A stretch of 64,000 nucleotides of DNA from RYN-230 sp963834705 (GTDB taxonomy: Bacteria > Actinomycetota > Actinomycetes > Streptosporangiales > Streptosporangiaceae): positions 1,819,348 to 1,883,347 of the forward strand of contig CAWICV010000001.1 of NCBI GenBank assembly GCA_963834705.1. Direction: 5' to 3'. Under the pieces are notes generated by a model, which was not told where the DNA came from, made no database searches, and saw nothing but the letters and a program-made list of their open reading frames with translations. Positions within the stretch are counted from its first letter, which is position 1; each line of letters starts with the position of its first letter. Below, one piece after another: positions 63,972 to 64,000 of this stretch. The position numbers were made by a program, and so were the translations under genes.

Positions 63972-64000
63972 CCAGGCCGGGATCAGGGCCGGGGCGACAG

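Noticed and set aside
1..64000. tRNA or rRNA genes
   Set aside because: I scanned intergenic gaps for cloverleaf-type arms and conserved TTCGA-like loops with an acceptor stem and found none convincing; a covariance-model search would be decisive.

Overview
The window is very GC-rich DNA from an actinomycete. A WhiB7-type regulator, a mycoredoxin, an ANTAR protein, a DUF2342 metalloprotease and the xseB/xseA/ispH/ychF neighbourhood known from mycobacteria and streptomycetes all point there. GTG starts are frequent, and stop/start overlaps of the ATGA or GTGA type are common. Genus cannot be fixed from the sequence alone.

Layout. (1) 1-10.6 kb is a conserved actinobacterial core block: an SDR protein (cut by the window edge), DUF2342 metalloprotease, ThiF-like protein (frameshifted), AarF/ABC1 kinase with a repeat tail, WhiB7, acyl-CoA thioesterase II, UvrD2-type helicase (frameshifted), mycoredoxin and an ANTAR protein. 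(2) 11.1-20.6 kb is an envelope-glycan block. It has three large polytopic membrane proteins (two of them paralogues flanking a GT2 glycosyltransferase), and a leftward operon of nucleotide-sugar dehydrogenase, GT2, NAD-dependent epimerase and a membrane protein. (3) 21-36.7 kb is an accessory region full of decay: a serine-hydrolase/MFS chimera, a dead FMN reductase copy, and VOC, methyltransferase, LuxR and MMPL remnants. Among these are intact genes: an MFS exporter, a sigma factor, an FMN reductase, an ArsR-type regulator, an arylamine N-acetyltransferase and a two-component system. The 3' part of the histidine kinase gene occurs twice as a 675-bp inverted repeat that looks identical wherever compared. 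(4) 36.9-48.2 kb is one long leftward operon for a Tcp/Tn916-like type IV secretion apparatus: TcpC-like, small membrane protein, TcpE plus MinD-like ATPase, VirB4-like ATPase, VirB6/TcpH-like protein, a second NTF2-like protein, and a transglycosylase-NlpC/P60 hydrolase. No relaxase or coupling ATPase is visible. (5) 48.6-56 kb is mixed: a secreted alpha/beta hydrolase, a P-loop kinase, a PLP lyase, a toxin-antitoxin pair, a sensor-like membrane protein and a DUF2510-HIRAN protein. (6) 56-64 kb is conserved housekeeping: ychF, rmuC, a TMEM175-like channel, a DUF6542 protein, ispH, a lipid-droplet-associated-type protein, xseA and xseB.

How the parts work together. The envelope block probably makes and exports or modifies a surface polysaccharide. 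The Tcp-like operon encodes the pieces of a membrane-spanning channel with its own wall hydrolase. The two-component locus could change architecture by recombination between its inverted kinase copies. Several frameshifts sit in GC-rich tandem repeats, so some may be assembly or read errors rather than biology; this is flagged entry by entry.
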